Assembly (NCBI GenBank): GCA_002409785.1
Contig: DHOX01000092.1
Span: forward strand, 33,387-97,386
Length of the DNA stretch: 64,000 nucleotides
Direction of reading: 5' to 3'
Source: Prevotella sp. UBA5379
Lineage (GTDB): Bacteria > Bacteroidota > Bacteroidia > Bacteroidales > Bacteroidaceae
Shown here: one piece after another, positions 9,390-17,762 of the stretch
How the letters are laid out: each line of letters starts with the position of its first letter
How positions within the stretch are numbered: the stretch's first letter is position 1
Notes under the pieces: generated by a model
The model's database searches: none
What the model saw: only the letters and a program-made list of their open reading frames with translations
Told to the model about the DNA's origin: nothing
Position numbers and translations under genes: made by a program

Positions 9390-9442
9390 AATCAGAGTGC
9401 GTTTGTAAGATTTGTCTTTAAATCATTTTCGAGTTCCTCTTG

Positions 9443-9473
9443 CAAAGATAATACATATTTTCTGATTTGCAAC
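9443..9473 (-). promoter_or_regulatory. Promoter of the AAA ATPase gene
   Basis: On the minus strand: -7 box TATCTTTG (9443-9450), a 19-base spacer, then a -33 element GTTG (9470-9473). The -7 box matches TAnnTTTG exactly and leaves a ~50-base leader. Confidence 0.65.
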
Positions 9474-9536
9474 CCCAAGATAGCAAAATATTGTAATTTT
9501 AGTTTTTTTTAGATTTAATTCTTCACTGATTTTTCT

Positions 9537-9544
9537 TATCTTTG
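9537..9544 (+). promoter_or_regulatory. -7 promoter box nearly abutting the start at 9554
   Basis: TATCTTTG matches TAnnTTTG exactly. Only nine bases separate it from the ATG at 9554, so transcription should begin within a few bases of the start codon. This also rules out the upstream TTG at 9542, which lies inside the box. Confidence 0.65.
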
Positions 9545-9553
9545 CAGAGTACT

Positions 9554-10675
9554 ATGGAAAGATTGCATATCTTTAATCCCGAGCATGACCTTGCCTTGGC
9601 CTGTAATCAGTGGCAGTATACACCACCCAAGGCCGCTATGCAGTTGTGTCATGACCTCAACTGGATACCTGCGATATGGGCCGATAGCGGAGACTATGTG
9701 GTGGTGGATGACATTTCTGCAGCCACGGCTTCCCGGTCCCTTTTGCAAGCACTGCTGCCTGTCGATTTGCCGGCTGTCCATTTTATTACCCCCCAGTCTT
9801 CCGAGTTTAAGACCTTGACCTGTTTTGAGAAGATTCCCTGCCAGGGGGGAGAGCTGGCCCGTCTTCATCATCAGATCCTGCCGTGGGGATGGGACCGGCC
9901 CGTCATCAGCCGGTTGCTGGGGCCGCAGATCGCAGAGGCCCGGTTCGTGCCAGAGGCGGGGGCAGCGGATGAAGGCCAGCTGCTTTTCAATGAACGATGG
10001 ATTCGCATATTATCCTCCCGCCAATACTGGCGTGTCCTTCTCCAGGATCATGTAGACGAAGTGAATACCCCGGAGGAATTACGGTCCAGTATAGAGAGAC
10101 ATGGAGGAAGAGCTGTCTTGAAGACTCCCTGGAGCAGTTCCGGGAGGGGAGTGCATTTCGTCGACCTGTCCCGTTCACCTTCCGTTCCCGGCATGCCCTA
10201 TCCTTGTCTGGTTGAGCCCTGTTATCATAAGGTCAAGGATTTCGCAATGGAATTTGAGGCTACTGCTGAGGGTACGGTGCGCTATCTTGGACTGAATCTT
10301 TTTCAGACCAGAGGCTCTTCCTATGTCGGAAACCTGCTGGCAGACGAGAAGGATAAAGAACAGCTCCTGATGAGGGGAACTGTTGGCCTCAGTTTGAGAT
10401 CCTGCCGCCGAAAAGTGGAGGAAATCGTTGCTGGAAATATCCGTGGCCGTTATACAGGTCCTTTCGGTGTGGATTTTATGCTGGTTCGTGATGACTCTTC
10501 CGGTTGCTGCGAGGACAGCATCCACGTATGTGAATTAAATCTCCGCCGTACCATGGGCCATGTAGCCCTGGTGTTGTCGCGTTATGTGCATGGATCGATG
10601 AAGGTGGTGTTTGATGGTCATCATTATCAATTAAGGATAGAATCAGGAACAAACTTTAAAACAACTAATCTATGA
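9554..10675 (+). CDS. Uncharacterised ATP-grasp-like protein
   Basis: 373 residues from ATG 9554; an in-frame TTG at 9542 falls in the promoter and is rejected. I do not recognise a named family. The C-terminal half looks like an ATP-grasp fold: GGRAVLKTPWSSSGRGV (nucleotide-binding lysine and flexible loop), then LVEPCYHKVKDFAMEFEA, and a late CELNLRRTMGHVAL segment resembling the metal-binding E-x-N motif. N-terminal half starts RLHIFNPEHDLALA and has no known motif. No signal peptide, so cytoplasmic. Possible role: ATP-dependent carboxylate-amine (or thiol) ligase; substrate unknown. Its stop overlaps the next gene's ATG by four bases (ATGA), so it is probably co-translated with the exported GH43 enzyme. 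Confidence 0.75.
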   Translation: MERLHIFNPEHDLALACNQWQYTPPKAAMQLCHDLNWIPAIWADSGDYVVVDDISAATASRSLLQALLPVDLPAVHFITPQSSEFKTLTCFEKIPCQGGELARLHHQILPWGWDRPVISRLLGPQIAEARFVPEAGAADEGQLLFNERWIRILSSRQYWRVLLQDHVDEVNTPEELRSSIERHGGRAVLKTPWSSSGRGVHFVDLSRSPSVPGMPYPCLVEPCYHKVKDFAMEFEATAEGTVRYLGLNLFQTRGSSYVGNLLADEKDKEQLLMRGTVGLSLRSCRRKVEEIVAGNIRGRYTGPFGVDFMLVRDDSSGCCEDSIHVCELNLRRTMGHVALVLSRYVHGSMKVVFDGHHYQLRIESGTNFKTTNL

Positions 10676-12342
10676 AACAAAATTTTTATTCTTTCTGTGC
10701 TGCGGCACTTCTCACATTCATGCCGATCTTTTCCCTCTCTGGAAAAGCCCAGGCTGTCCAGCCTTATGTCAGTCAGGTGTGGAGCCCGGACCAGGGAGAC
10801 GGAACCTACATCAATCCGGTGATTAATGCTGATTACAGTGATCCTGATGTTATTGCCGTGGGAGAGGATTACTATATGACGGCAAGTTCTTTCAACTGTA
10901 TTCCAGGACTGCCGGTATTACATTCCAGAGATCTGGTCAACTGGGAGATCATTGGCCATGCCATTCAGAAGATAGCACCTGACAGCGTATTCTCTAAACC
11001 GTCTTATGGCAATGGGGTATGGGCGCCCAGTATCCGGTACCATAATGGTGAATTCTATATCTATTGGGGAGATCCTGACTATGGGGTGTTCATGGTGAGC
11101 TCCAAGGATCCGGAAGGACCATGGACTGCTCCTCATTGTGTCATTCCTGGCAAGGGCATGATAGACACGACCCCGTTATGGGATGATGACGGCCGTTGCT
11201 ATCTGGTCAATGCCTGGGCTAACAGCCGCACACATTTTGCCAGTGTGCTGACTGTACGGGAACTGAATGCTGGAGGGACGGAGCCGGTGGGCAATCCCGT
11301 CATCGTATTTGATGGAAACGGAACAGAGAATCGTACCTGCGAGGGCCCCAAATTTTATAAGCGTCAGGGGTGGTACTGGATATTGTGCCCCGCAGGAGGT
11401 GTTTCCTCCGGTTTTCAGTTGGCCATGCGTTCCAGGTCACCTTTTGGGCCGTATGAGGCGAAAAAGGTACTTGCACAAGGCCGGACAAAGGTTAATGGTC
11501 CCCATCAGGGAGCCTGGATCCATACGGCTTTCGGAGAAGACTGGTTTATCCACTTTCAGGATAAAGGGGCCTATGGTCGTGTCGTTTTCCTGGAGCCTGT
11601 CCACTGGAAGGATAATTGGCCGGTCATCGGTAAGATCCCCTCCAACGGCTATTGTGGCGAGCCGGTTCTCCGGTATCGTAAACCCAGGACTGCCGGCGGA
11701 ACAGTCAAGGAAAATCCTCAGGAATCGGATGAATTCAATTCTCCTCGCCTCGGATTACAATGGCAATGGCAGGCGGATTATGACCAGACCTTCGGGATGC
11801 CTACCTCTCTTGGAGTGTTCCGCCTTTTTACTTATGGCACAGACGGGACGATCTGGGACATTCCGAACTTACTCTTGCAGAAAACGCCTGCGGACCGGTT
11901 TACGGCAACCGCAAAAGTGGAATTTACGGCAAAGGAAGACAGGCAGTATGGGGGAATCATCATGATGGGACTGGACTATAGTGCGCTCGTTCTTGCACGG
12001 GCAGGGGACAGGTTCCAACTCCAGCAGATTACTTGCCGTCAGGCGGATCAGGGAGGGAAAGAAATGGTCCGATCACTGTTCTCCTTACCTCCGACCTCAA
12101 AAGATCATAATGGCTATCAGGAAGGCCTCCATGAGGCCGGTTATTTGCGCATGGCTGTCAGAGATGGCCAGGTGCGTTTCTTCTGGAGTACGGATGGGAC
12201 GAATTTCAAAGAGGTGGGAAATTCCTTCCGGATGCGACAAGGGAAATGGGTCGGCGCCAAGATCGGATTCGTGGCTGAAAAACCTGCCGGGAAGTCAAAC
12301 CGGGGGTGGCTGGACATCGACTGGTTCAGAATAACCAGGTGA
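10672..12342 (+). CDS. GH43-family glycoside hydrolase, exported
   Basis: Predicted beta-xylosidase or alpha-L-arabinofuranosidase acting on plant hemicellulose or pectin side chains. 556 residues: N-terminal signal peptide (about 1-28, ending near GKAQA), a five-bladed propeller GH43 domain (about 40-340) and a C-terminal beta-sandwich (about 350-555). The three GH43 acid residues are visible: Asp57 in YSDPDV (base), Asp165 in MIDTTPLWDDDG (pKa modulator) and Glu224 in TCEGPKFYK (acid). GPHQGAW in the propeller also fits the family, and I judge the subfamily closest to GH43_12. Translationally coupled to the ATP-grasp-like gene (ATGA overlap at 10672). No SusC/SusD pair is nearby, so it is not in an obvious polysaccharide utilisation locus. 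Confidence 0.88.
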   Translation: MKQNFYSFCAAALLTFMPIFSLSGKAQAVQPYVSQVWSPDQGDGTYINPVINADYSDPDVIAVGEDYYMTASSFNCIPGLPVLHSRDLVNWEIIGHAIQKIAPDSVFSKPSYGNGVWAPSIRYHNGEFYIYWGDPDYGVFMVSSKDPEGPWTAPHCVIPGKGMIDTTPLWDDDGRCYLVNAWANSRTHFASVLTVRELNAGGTEPVGNPVIVFDGNGTENRTCEGPKFYKRQGWYWILCPAGGVSSGFQLAMRSRSPFGPYEAKKVLAQGRTKVNGPHQGAWIHTAFGEDWFIHFQDKGAYGRVVFLEPVHWKDNWPVIGKIPSNGYCGEPVLRYRKPRTAGGTVKENPQESDEFNSPRLGLQWQWQADYDQTFGMPTSLGVFRLFTYGTDGTIWDIPNLLLQKTPADRFTATAKVEFTAKEDRQYGGIIMMGLDYSALVLARAGDRFQLQQITCRQADQGGKEMVRSLFSLPPTSKDHNGYQEGLHEAGYLRMAVRDGQVRFFWSTDGTNFKEVGNSFRMRQGKWVGAKIGFVAEKPAGKSNRGWLDIDWFRITR

Positions 12343-12389
12343 CTTATACGACGCCCTTCCCTTACCCAGACCTATAAAAACACAATTTC

Positions 12390-13973
12390 ATGAGAACTAA
12401 CACACCACTTCAGCGGGATCCCCTTTTGCGGATTGCGGTCATACTGGTTGCAGGCATTTGGACAGGGAAAGTCACTTCTGAACGGATTCCTGCCGGAACA
12501 TGGATGATCCTGACCATAGCTCTTCTGTTGCTCGTCATTTGGCTTTTGCGTATCCATTTGAAAAGAGCAGATCCTTCCTTCAACGGCATCCCCTCAGCAG
12601 TCTTTCAGACCTGTTGTATTTTCATGGCGGTGTTTGCATTGGGAGCATGGGATGGTACAATGGCCCTGAAGTCTCATCGTCTTTTACCGGTGGGAAAGTC
12701 GTTTGAAGAGTATGCGATAGTTATCTCTCCGCCGGTCAGACATGGAAAGGTGGAACGGTGCGACCTTCTTCTTGCAGACGGATCCTCTGCGGGGAAGAAG
12801 ATCAGAGCCAACTTTCTCAACACTCCTTTCGCCGTGAAGGAGGGTGCTGATGCTTCACGCTTGCGCGTAGGGGAAGGACTTGCAGTCCGATTGACGATTG
12901 AACAACCCTTTGTAAAGGAGTCTCGTAGTGGTAATTTTGACTATCCGCTATGGTTGAAAATCCATAATTTTGCAGGAACAGTATTCCTGCTCCCACAAGA
13001 ATGGAAAAAGACCACTGTGGACCTTTCACATCTATCCTGCTATCAGCGGACGGTCCTGGTTGCCCTTCAGATGCGCCAGAAACTGATACGAAAGTATGCC
13101 AACATCGGGATCACCGGTCAGAGTGAAGCCGTGATGGCAGCCATGACACTCGGGGATAAGTCGGGCATATCCAGATCGACAGCCACTGCTTATTCCATTT
13201 CCGGCGCATCGCATATACTTTCTTTGAGCGGTTTGCACTTAGGAATTATCTATGGTATCCTGGTCTTTTTCTTCGGAGGGAGGAACCGCTGGTGGAATCA
13301 GATTGTGATCTTGCTGGCGATATGGAGTTTTACCCTTCTTGCAGGCTCCGGGCCGAGTGTCGTCCGTTCAGCCATGATGATTTCGATCTATGCACTGGTA
13401 TCGCTGTTGAACCGTGATAAATTCAGTCTGAATACCTGGTCACTGGCTTTGATGATCATGCTGCTGGATCAACCATTGTATCTTTTTGATGTAGGCTTTG
13501 AATTATCCTTTATGGCCGTTTTGGGCATCCTGCTGGGTGTCAGGCTTTTTCCTGTTCCACTGAAAACAAGAGTTGGGAAGCGTTTTCGGGATCGTATTTC
13601 AAGATGGGCCTGGGGATTTGTTGTCGTATCCGTTTCCGCCCAGTTATGGACATTTCCCTTTGTGATCTATTATTTCGGACGATTTTCCTGTTATTTTCTC
13701 CTCACCAATCTGGTCGTGGTACCTCTAGCTACCACGTTGCTCTATCTGGTGTCAGGTGGTTTTATCCTTTACCTGTGGCCCGTCGCTGCACGTTTCTTGT
13801 TCATGCTTGCAGATGAGGTGTCAGGCAGCCTTAATCGCACGGTACAATGGATATCCTCATGCCCCGGGGCTTCCATAGAAGGAATTTGTATCAGTCAGGG
13901 ACAAGTTGTGTTGATTTATCTGGCCTTGATTGGAATATCTGCATTGTTTTTTGTAACTTTGCGTCCGCAATGA
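12390..13973 (+). CDS. comEC: ComEC/Rec2-family membrane protein, short form
   Basis: Putative DNA-uptake channel of natural transformation in the inner membrane. The 527-residue protein has N-terminal hydrophobic helices, a DUF4131-like soluble segment (about 60-200) and the Competence domain with GASHILSLSGLHLGI (about 270-285) and many membrane helices to the C-terminus. It ends after the membrane domain (LIGISALFFVTLRPQ), so the C-terminal metallo-beta-lactamase domain of long ComEC proteins is absent; a separate gene may supply it. It starts 47 bases after the GH43 gene. Its last codons contain the truA promoter and its TGA overlaps the truA ATG by four bases. Confidence 0.87.
   Translation: MRTNTPLQRDPLLRIAVILVAGIWTGKVTSERIPAGTWMILTIALLLLVIWLLRIHLKRADPSFNGIPSAVFQTCCIFMAVFALGAWDGTMALKSHRLLPVGKSFEEYAIVISPPVRHGKVERCDLLLADGSSAGKKIRANFLNTPFAVKEGADASRLRVGEGLAVRLTIEQPFVKESRSGNFDYPLWLKIHNFAGTVFLLPQEWKKTTVDLSHLSCYQRTVLVALQMRQKLIRKYANIGITGQSEAVMAAMTLGDKSGISRSTATAYSISGASHILSLSGLHLGIIYGILVFFFGGRNRWWNQIVILLAIWSFTLLAGSGPSVVRSAMMISIYALVSLLNRDKFSLNTWSLALMIMLLDQPLYLFDVGFELSFMAVLGILLGVRLFPVPLKTRVGKRFRDRISRWAWGFVVVSVSAQLWTFPFVIYYFGRFSCYFLLTNLVVVPLATTLLYLVSGGFILYLWPVAARFLFMLADEVSGSLNRTVQWISSCPGASIEGICISQGQVVLIYLALIGISALFFVTLRPQ
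13954..13961 (+). promoter_or_regulatory. -7 promoter box for truA inside comEC
   Basis: TAACTTTG exactly matches TAnnTTTG and lies in the last codons of comEC, with eight bases between it and the truA ATG at 13970. It would give truA independent transcription with an almost absent leader. Confidence 0.6.
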
Positions 13974-14695
13974 GGTATTTTATCACTTTTGCCTATGACG
14001 GCACAAACTATCACGGTTGGCAGGTGCAGCCTAATGGGATCTCTGTCCAGGAGCGGCTTGACGGGTGTCTGTCCACTCTGCTCAGGAAGAAGGTAGAGAC
14101 GGTGGGAGCCGGAAGGACGGATGCCGGAGTGCATGCCCGGATGATGGTGGCACATTTTGACTGGCCTGGAGAACTTGATGGTGAACAGTTGGCATACCGC
14201 CTGAACAGGATCCTTCCCTGGGATATTGCTGTGCAGGATGTCCGGAAGGTTGATGAACGACTTCATGCACGTTTCTCCGCCAAGTCCCGTCTCTATCGCT
14301 ATTATATCCATCTGAGCAAGGATCCGTTTCTGAGACGCTATTCCTGGGAGATCCATTATCCTCTTGATTTCAGGATCATGAATGAGGGGGCTTCGCTGCT
14401 TTTGGGAGAAAAGGACTTTGCCTGTTTTTGTAAGGCAGGCGGAAATCAGAAAAACACGCGTTGTCTTGTCACAGAGGCTCATTGGGACCAGCAAGGAAAC
14501 CAATGGATATTTACCATCCGGGCTAACCGGTTCTTGAGGAACATGGTCAGGGCGATTGTGGGGACACTGGTCGACCTGGGGCGTGGTCAGATTACCCTTC
14601 AGGACTTTGCCCGGATTCTGGCCAGTGGTTCGAGAAGTGATGCTGGGGAAAGTGTACCCGGTAATGCGTTGTTCCTGGAAGGAATAGCCTACTGA
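13970..14695 (+). CDS. truA: tRNA pseudouridine(38-40) synthase TruA
   Basis: Isomerises uridines 38-40 in the anticodon arm of many tRNAs to pseudouridine. The 241-residue protein begins MRYFITFAYDGTNYHGWQ, the classic TruA N-terminus, and carries the catalytic aspartate motif GAGRTDAGVHA plus the late RFLRNMVRAIVGTL segment. Length fits the family. The reading frame extends upstream to 13847, but that part lies inside comEC and lacks family sequence, so ATG 13970 is the start. It overlaps the comEC stop by ATGA and has its own -7 box. Confidence 0.97.
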   Translation: MRYFITFAYDGTNYHGWQVQPNGISVQERLDGCLSTLLRKKVETVGAGRTDAGVHARMMVAHFDWPGELDGEQLAYRLNRILPWDIAVQDVRKVDERLHARFSAKSRLYRYYIHLSKDPFLRRYSWEIHYPLDFRIMNEGASLLLGEKDFACFCKAGGNQKNTRCLVTEAHWDQQGNQWIFTIRANRFLRNMVRAIVGTLVDLGRGQITLQDFARILASGSRSDAGESVPGNALFLEGIAY

Positions 14696-14740
14696 GGCTA
14701 TCCTTACCGATAAAAAATAGAAAATATTTAGGATAATATA

Positions 14741-15688
14741 ATGATGTGGCTTGTATTAGCATTTGTCTCAGCAGCTCTGCTGGGATTCTATGATTCCTTT
14801 AAGAAAGCAGCTTTATGCGGGAATGCGGTTATTACCGTACTTTTTCTGAACACTTTTTTCTGTTCCGTCATTTTTTTGCCCTTTATTCTTTTATCCCATT
14901 ATACGACGGTGCTCGACGGCAGTATTTTCCACGTGGCAAGTGGAGGCTGGGAAGTGCAGAGATATGTGTTCCTGAAGAGTTGCATTGTCCTGGCAAGTTG
15001 GATTTTCGGTTATTTTGGAATGAAGCATCTCCCCCTGACGATCGTCGGACCTATCAATGCCACACGGCCGGTGATGGTTCTGGTAGGGGCCATGCTCGTG
15101 TTTGGCGAAACCCTCAATCTTTATCAGTGGATAGGTGTAGCCCTGGCTGTCACTTCGTTTTTCATGCTTTCCAGGAGTGGCAAGAAGGAAGGCATTGATT
15201 TCAAGCATAACAAATGGATCTATTTTATCGTCATTGCTGCCGTGCTGGGGGCTGTCAGCGGACTTTATGATAAATACCTGATGGCCAAGCCGGCAGATGG
15301 GGGGCTGGGACTTGACCGTATGCTCGTGCAGAGCTGGTATAATGTTTATCAGATGTTGATGATGGCAGTTGTTCTGCTGATAGCTGTCTTTAAGCCTTTT
15401 GCCCATTTCCGTAAGGGTAGGGCGCTGTTTCCCCAAAGTAAATTCCATTGGGACTGGGCCATACCCTGGATCTCTATCTTTTTAAGCGCGGCTGACTTTG
15501 CCTATTTTTATGCTCTGTCCTTGCCGGGAGCGATGATCTCTATCGTTTCCATGGTGCGGAGAGGGAGCGTGATCGTCAGTTTCCTGTTTGGCGCGGCTGT
15601 TTTCCACGAGAAGAACCTGAGGGCAAAGGTTGCAGATTTGATCCTGGTTCTCCTGGGGATGATCTTTCTTTATATTGGATCAAGATAG
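14741..15688 (+). CDS. EamA/DMT-superfamily transporter
   Basis: 315-residue inner membrane protein of the drug/metabolite transporter superfamily, with about ten hydrophobic segments in two halves (EamA-like repeats). The first half holds the conserved PINATRPVMVLVGAMLVFGE region, where helix 4 meets the short helix 5 of EamA proteins; the second ends IVSMVRRGSVIVSFLFGAAVFHEK, the equivalent of the same motif in repeat two, supporting the fold. Substrate cannot be told from sequence. It begins 45 bases after truA and may be read with it. The ATG at 14741 gives a first helix starting directly, as is typical. Confidence 0.85.
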   Translation: MMWLVLAFVSAALLGFYDSFKKAALCGNAVITVLFLNTFFCSVIFLPFILLSHYTTVLDGSIFHVASGGWEVQRYVFLKSCIVLASWIFGYFGMKHLPLTIVGPINATRPVMVLVGAMLVFGETLNLYQWIGVALAVTSFFMLSRSGKKEGIDFKHNKWIYFIVIAAVLGAVSGLYDKYLMAKPADGGLGLDRMLVQSWYNVYQMLMMAVVLLIAVFKPFAHFRKGRALFPQSKFHWDWAIPWISIFLSAADFAYFYALSLPGAMISIVSMVRRGSVIVSFLFGAAVFHEKNLRAKVADLILVLLGMIFLYIGSR

Positions 15689-15832
15689 GATGCAGTATAA
15701 AAATCCTAAGCCAGATCTGCCGACAGCCGGAAACGTTTTGTCCTTTTCATCCCGAATGATAATCATTTTCAGTTAAAAGGATTCTGGAGAATCTGTCTGA
15801 TCTCGAAAATGATAGAAAAAATGTTCTTTTTC

Positions 15833-15863
15833 TTTGCAATGTGATTGAAATATTGTATTTTTG
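15833..15863 (+). promoter_or_regulatory. Promoter of dapA
   Basis: TTTG at 15833-15836, a 19-base spacer, then TATTTTTG at 15856-15863. Both boxes and the spacing fit the Bacteroidetes consensus. The dapA ATG is 27 bases further on. The -7 box overlaps an in-frame TTG at 15861, which is therefore not the start. Confidence 0.72.
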
Positions 15864-15890
15864 CAAATATATCGTTCAATAGAATTGAAT

Positions 15891-16775
15891 ATGCAGAACA
15901 TTTTTAAGGGTTTGGGTATTGCCTTAATTACTCCGTTCCATCAGGATGGTAGTGTAGACTATCAGGCTTTGAAAAAATTGGTGGAATATCAACTTGACAA
16001 TGGTGCAGACTTTCTCTGTATCCTTGCTACTACGGCGGAAACGCCTTGTCTGTCACGTGAGGAAAAGGATAAGATTACGGAGGTGGTCAAGGAGGTGAAC
16101 CATGGCCGCGTGAAGATCTTGAAATATTGCGGCGGTAATCATACTGCTGCCGTCATCGATGAGATGAAGTCTACGGACTGGACAGGTATTGATGGGATAC
16201 TAAGCGTTTGTCCTTATTATAACAAACCCTCTCAGGAAGGACTTTACCAACACTTTAAAGCTATTGCGCAGGAGAGTCCTTTACCGGTGATCATGTATAA
16301 TGTCCCCGGTCGTACGGGGGTAAACCTGAAGGCTGAGACACAAGTGAGGCTGGCTAAGGACTGTCCGAATATTGTTGGTGTAAAGGAGGCTTCCGGATCC
16401 CTGGAGCAGATCGATGAGATTATCAAGAACAAACCCGATAGTTTTGATGTCATCAGCGGTGATGATGCCCTGACTTTCTCAATGATTGCCAGTGGGGCAG
16501 TAGGCGTGATCAGTGTCATCGGCAATGCTTTGCCGAAAGAATTTTCCAGGATGATCCGTCTGGAATTGAAAGGACAATATGAGGCTGCCCGGAAAATCCA
16601 TCATCAGTTTACAGAACTGTACAAATTACTTTTCGTAGATGGTAACCCTGCTGGTGTAAAGGCGTTGCTCAACGATATGGGATTCATTCAGAATGAACTC
16701 CGCCTACCTTTGGTGCCGACAACGATCAAGACCAAGGAACGTATGGCTGAAATACTGAAAGAACTCAGGAGGTAA
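15891..16775 (+). CDS. dapA: 4-hydroxy-tetrahydrodipicolinate synthase
   Basis: Condenses pyruvate with aspartate semialdehyde, the first committed step to diaminopimelate and lysine. 294 residues from ATG 15891. Visible: the pyruvate-binding loop as ATTAETPCL (the usual GTTGE variant common in Bacteroidetes), catalytic tyrosine segment VIMYNVPGRTG, and the Schiff-base lysine Lys165 in VGVKEASGS. Length matches the family (about 292). Related aldolases such as N-acetylneuraminate lyase share the fold, but the YNVPGRTG segment and the isolated biosynthetic setting favour DapA. It may be read together with the AraC-type gene 62 bases downstream. Confidence 0.95.
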   Translation: MQNIFKGLGIALITPFHQDGSVDYQALKKLVEYQLDNGADFLCILATTAETPCLSREEKDKITEVVKEVNHGRVKILKYCGGNHTAAVIDEMKSTDWTGIDGILSVCPYYNKPSQEGLYQHFKAIAQESPLPVIMYNVPGRTGVNLKAETQVRLAKDCPNIVGVKEASGSLEQIDEIIKNKPDSFDVISGDDALTFSMIASGAVGVISVIGNALPKEFSRMIRLELKGQYEAARKIHHQFTELYKLLFVDGNPAGVKALLNDMGFIQNELRLPLVPTTIKTKERMAEILKELRR

Positions 16776-16837
16776 CCGTTTACCTGTAACAGGAGCATTT
16801 CCAGGACCTCATTTATAAGTCAGTAAAAAATAAAAAG

Positions 16838-17728
16838 ATGTCAGAAGAGACTAAAAAGGTTATTCATGAGGTTACTCCTCTTATGTCGAAAGATGTACTT
16901 TACATTGCTGACCGCCATAAGAAAGAGTTTACTTATCCTATACATAATCATGATGCCTGTGAATTGAATTTTGTCGAAGGGGCTTCCGGTGTCAGACGTA
17001 TAGTAGGGGATTCTCAGGAACTGATCGGCGATTATGATCTCGTGTTGATTACTTCAAGCCAACTTGAGCATGTGTGGGAACAATACCATTGCAAGAGCCA
17101 GGATATACACGAGATCACGATCCAGTTTGATTTCAGCTATGGAGAGGATACCCTTTTCGGCCGTAACCCTTTAGCTCCGATAGCCCGTATGCTGAATGAG
17201 GCGCGGAAGGGAATCAGTTTCCCTTTGAAAGCGATCATGAAAGTGTACCCTATGCTTACGGGACTCAGCCAGATCAGGGATGGTTTTTACGCGGTCCGGG
17301 AGTTTTTTACAATACTCTATGAATTGTCGAAGACAGAAGGCGCAAAGACCTTAGCTACAACTAGTTATGCTAAGGTGATGGTAGAGGATGATTCCCGCAG
17401 GGTACTGAAAGTGAAAGATTATATCTCAAATAATTATATGGACGATCTCCGTCTTCCGATGCTGGCAGATATAGCCGGGATGAGCCCTAGTGCTTTCAGC
17501 AGATTTTTCAAGCTCCATACGGGTCGTAACCTGAGCGAATACATCATAGATATGAGACTGGGGTATGCCACTCGTCAGTTGCTGGATACCACAAAAAGCA
17601 TCAGTGAGATTAGCTTTGACTGTGGATTCAATAATCTTAGTAATTTTAATCGGATATTCAAGCGCAAGAAAGGTTGCTCTCCCAGTGAGTTCAGAGCCTA
17701 TTACCACAAGACCAGAATTATTGTGTAG
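16838..17728 (+). CDS. AraC-family transcriptional regulator
   Basis: 296 residues. An N-terminal cupin-like sensing domain (about 20-110) contains YPIHNHDACELNFVEGASG, followed by a helical linker and a C-terminal AraC DNA-binding domain (about 188-290) with two helix-turn-helix motifs: MLADIAGMSPSAFSRFFK and ISEISFDCGFNNLSNFNRIF, ending with the family signature CSPSEFRAYY. It is therefore a one-component regulator, ligand unknown. It follows dapA on the same strand and is convergent with the asparaginase gene 34 bases beyond its stop. Its targets cannot be deduced; a sugar-catabolic role would be usual for AraC regulators in this phylum. Confidence 0.92.
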   Translation: MSEETKKVIHEVTPLMSKDVLYIADRHKKEFTYPIHNHDACELNFVEGASGVRRIVGDSQELIGDYDLVLITSSQLEHVWEQYHCKSQDIHEITIQFDFSYGEDTLFGRNPLAPIARMLNEARKGISFPLKAIMKVYPMLTGLSQIRDGFYAVREFFTILYELSKTEGAKTLATTSYAKVMVEDDSRRVLKVKDYISNNYMDDLRLPMLADIAGMSPSAFSRFFKLHTGRNLSEYIIDMRLGYATRQLLDTTKSISEISFDCGFNNLSNFNRIFKRKKGCSPSEFRAYYHKTRIIV

Positions 17729-17762
17729 GTCTAGACGGTGATCTGAAATTCGAGGAAGGTGA

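Noticed and set aside
9542..9553. TTG start at 9542 for the ATP-grasp-like gene
   Set aside because: The TTG is part of the TATCTTTG promoter box; the ATG at 9554 is the plausible start.
13847..13969. Extended N-terminus for truA from 13847
   Set aside because: The extra 41 codons lie within comEC and do not resemble TruA; the conserved N-terminus begins at 13970.
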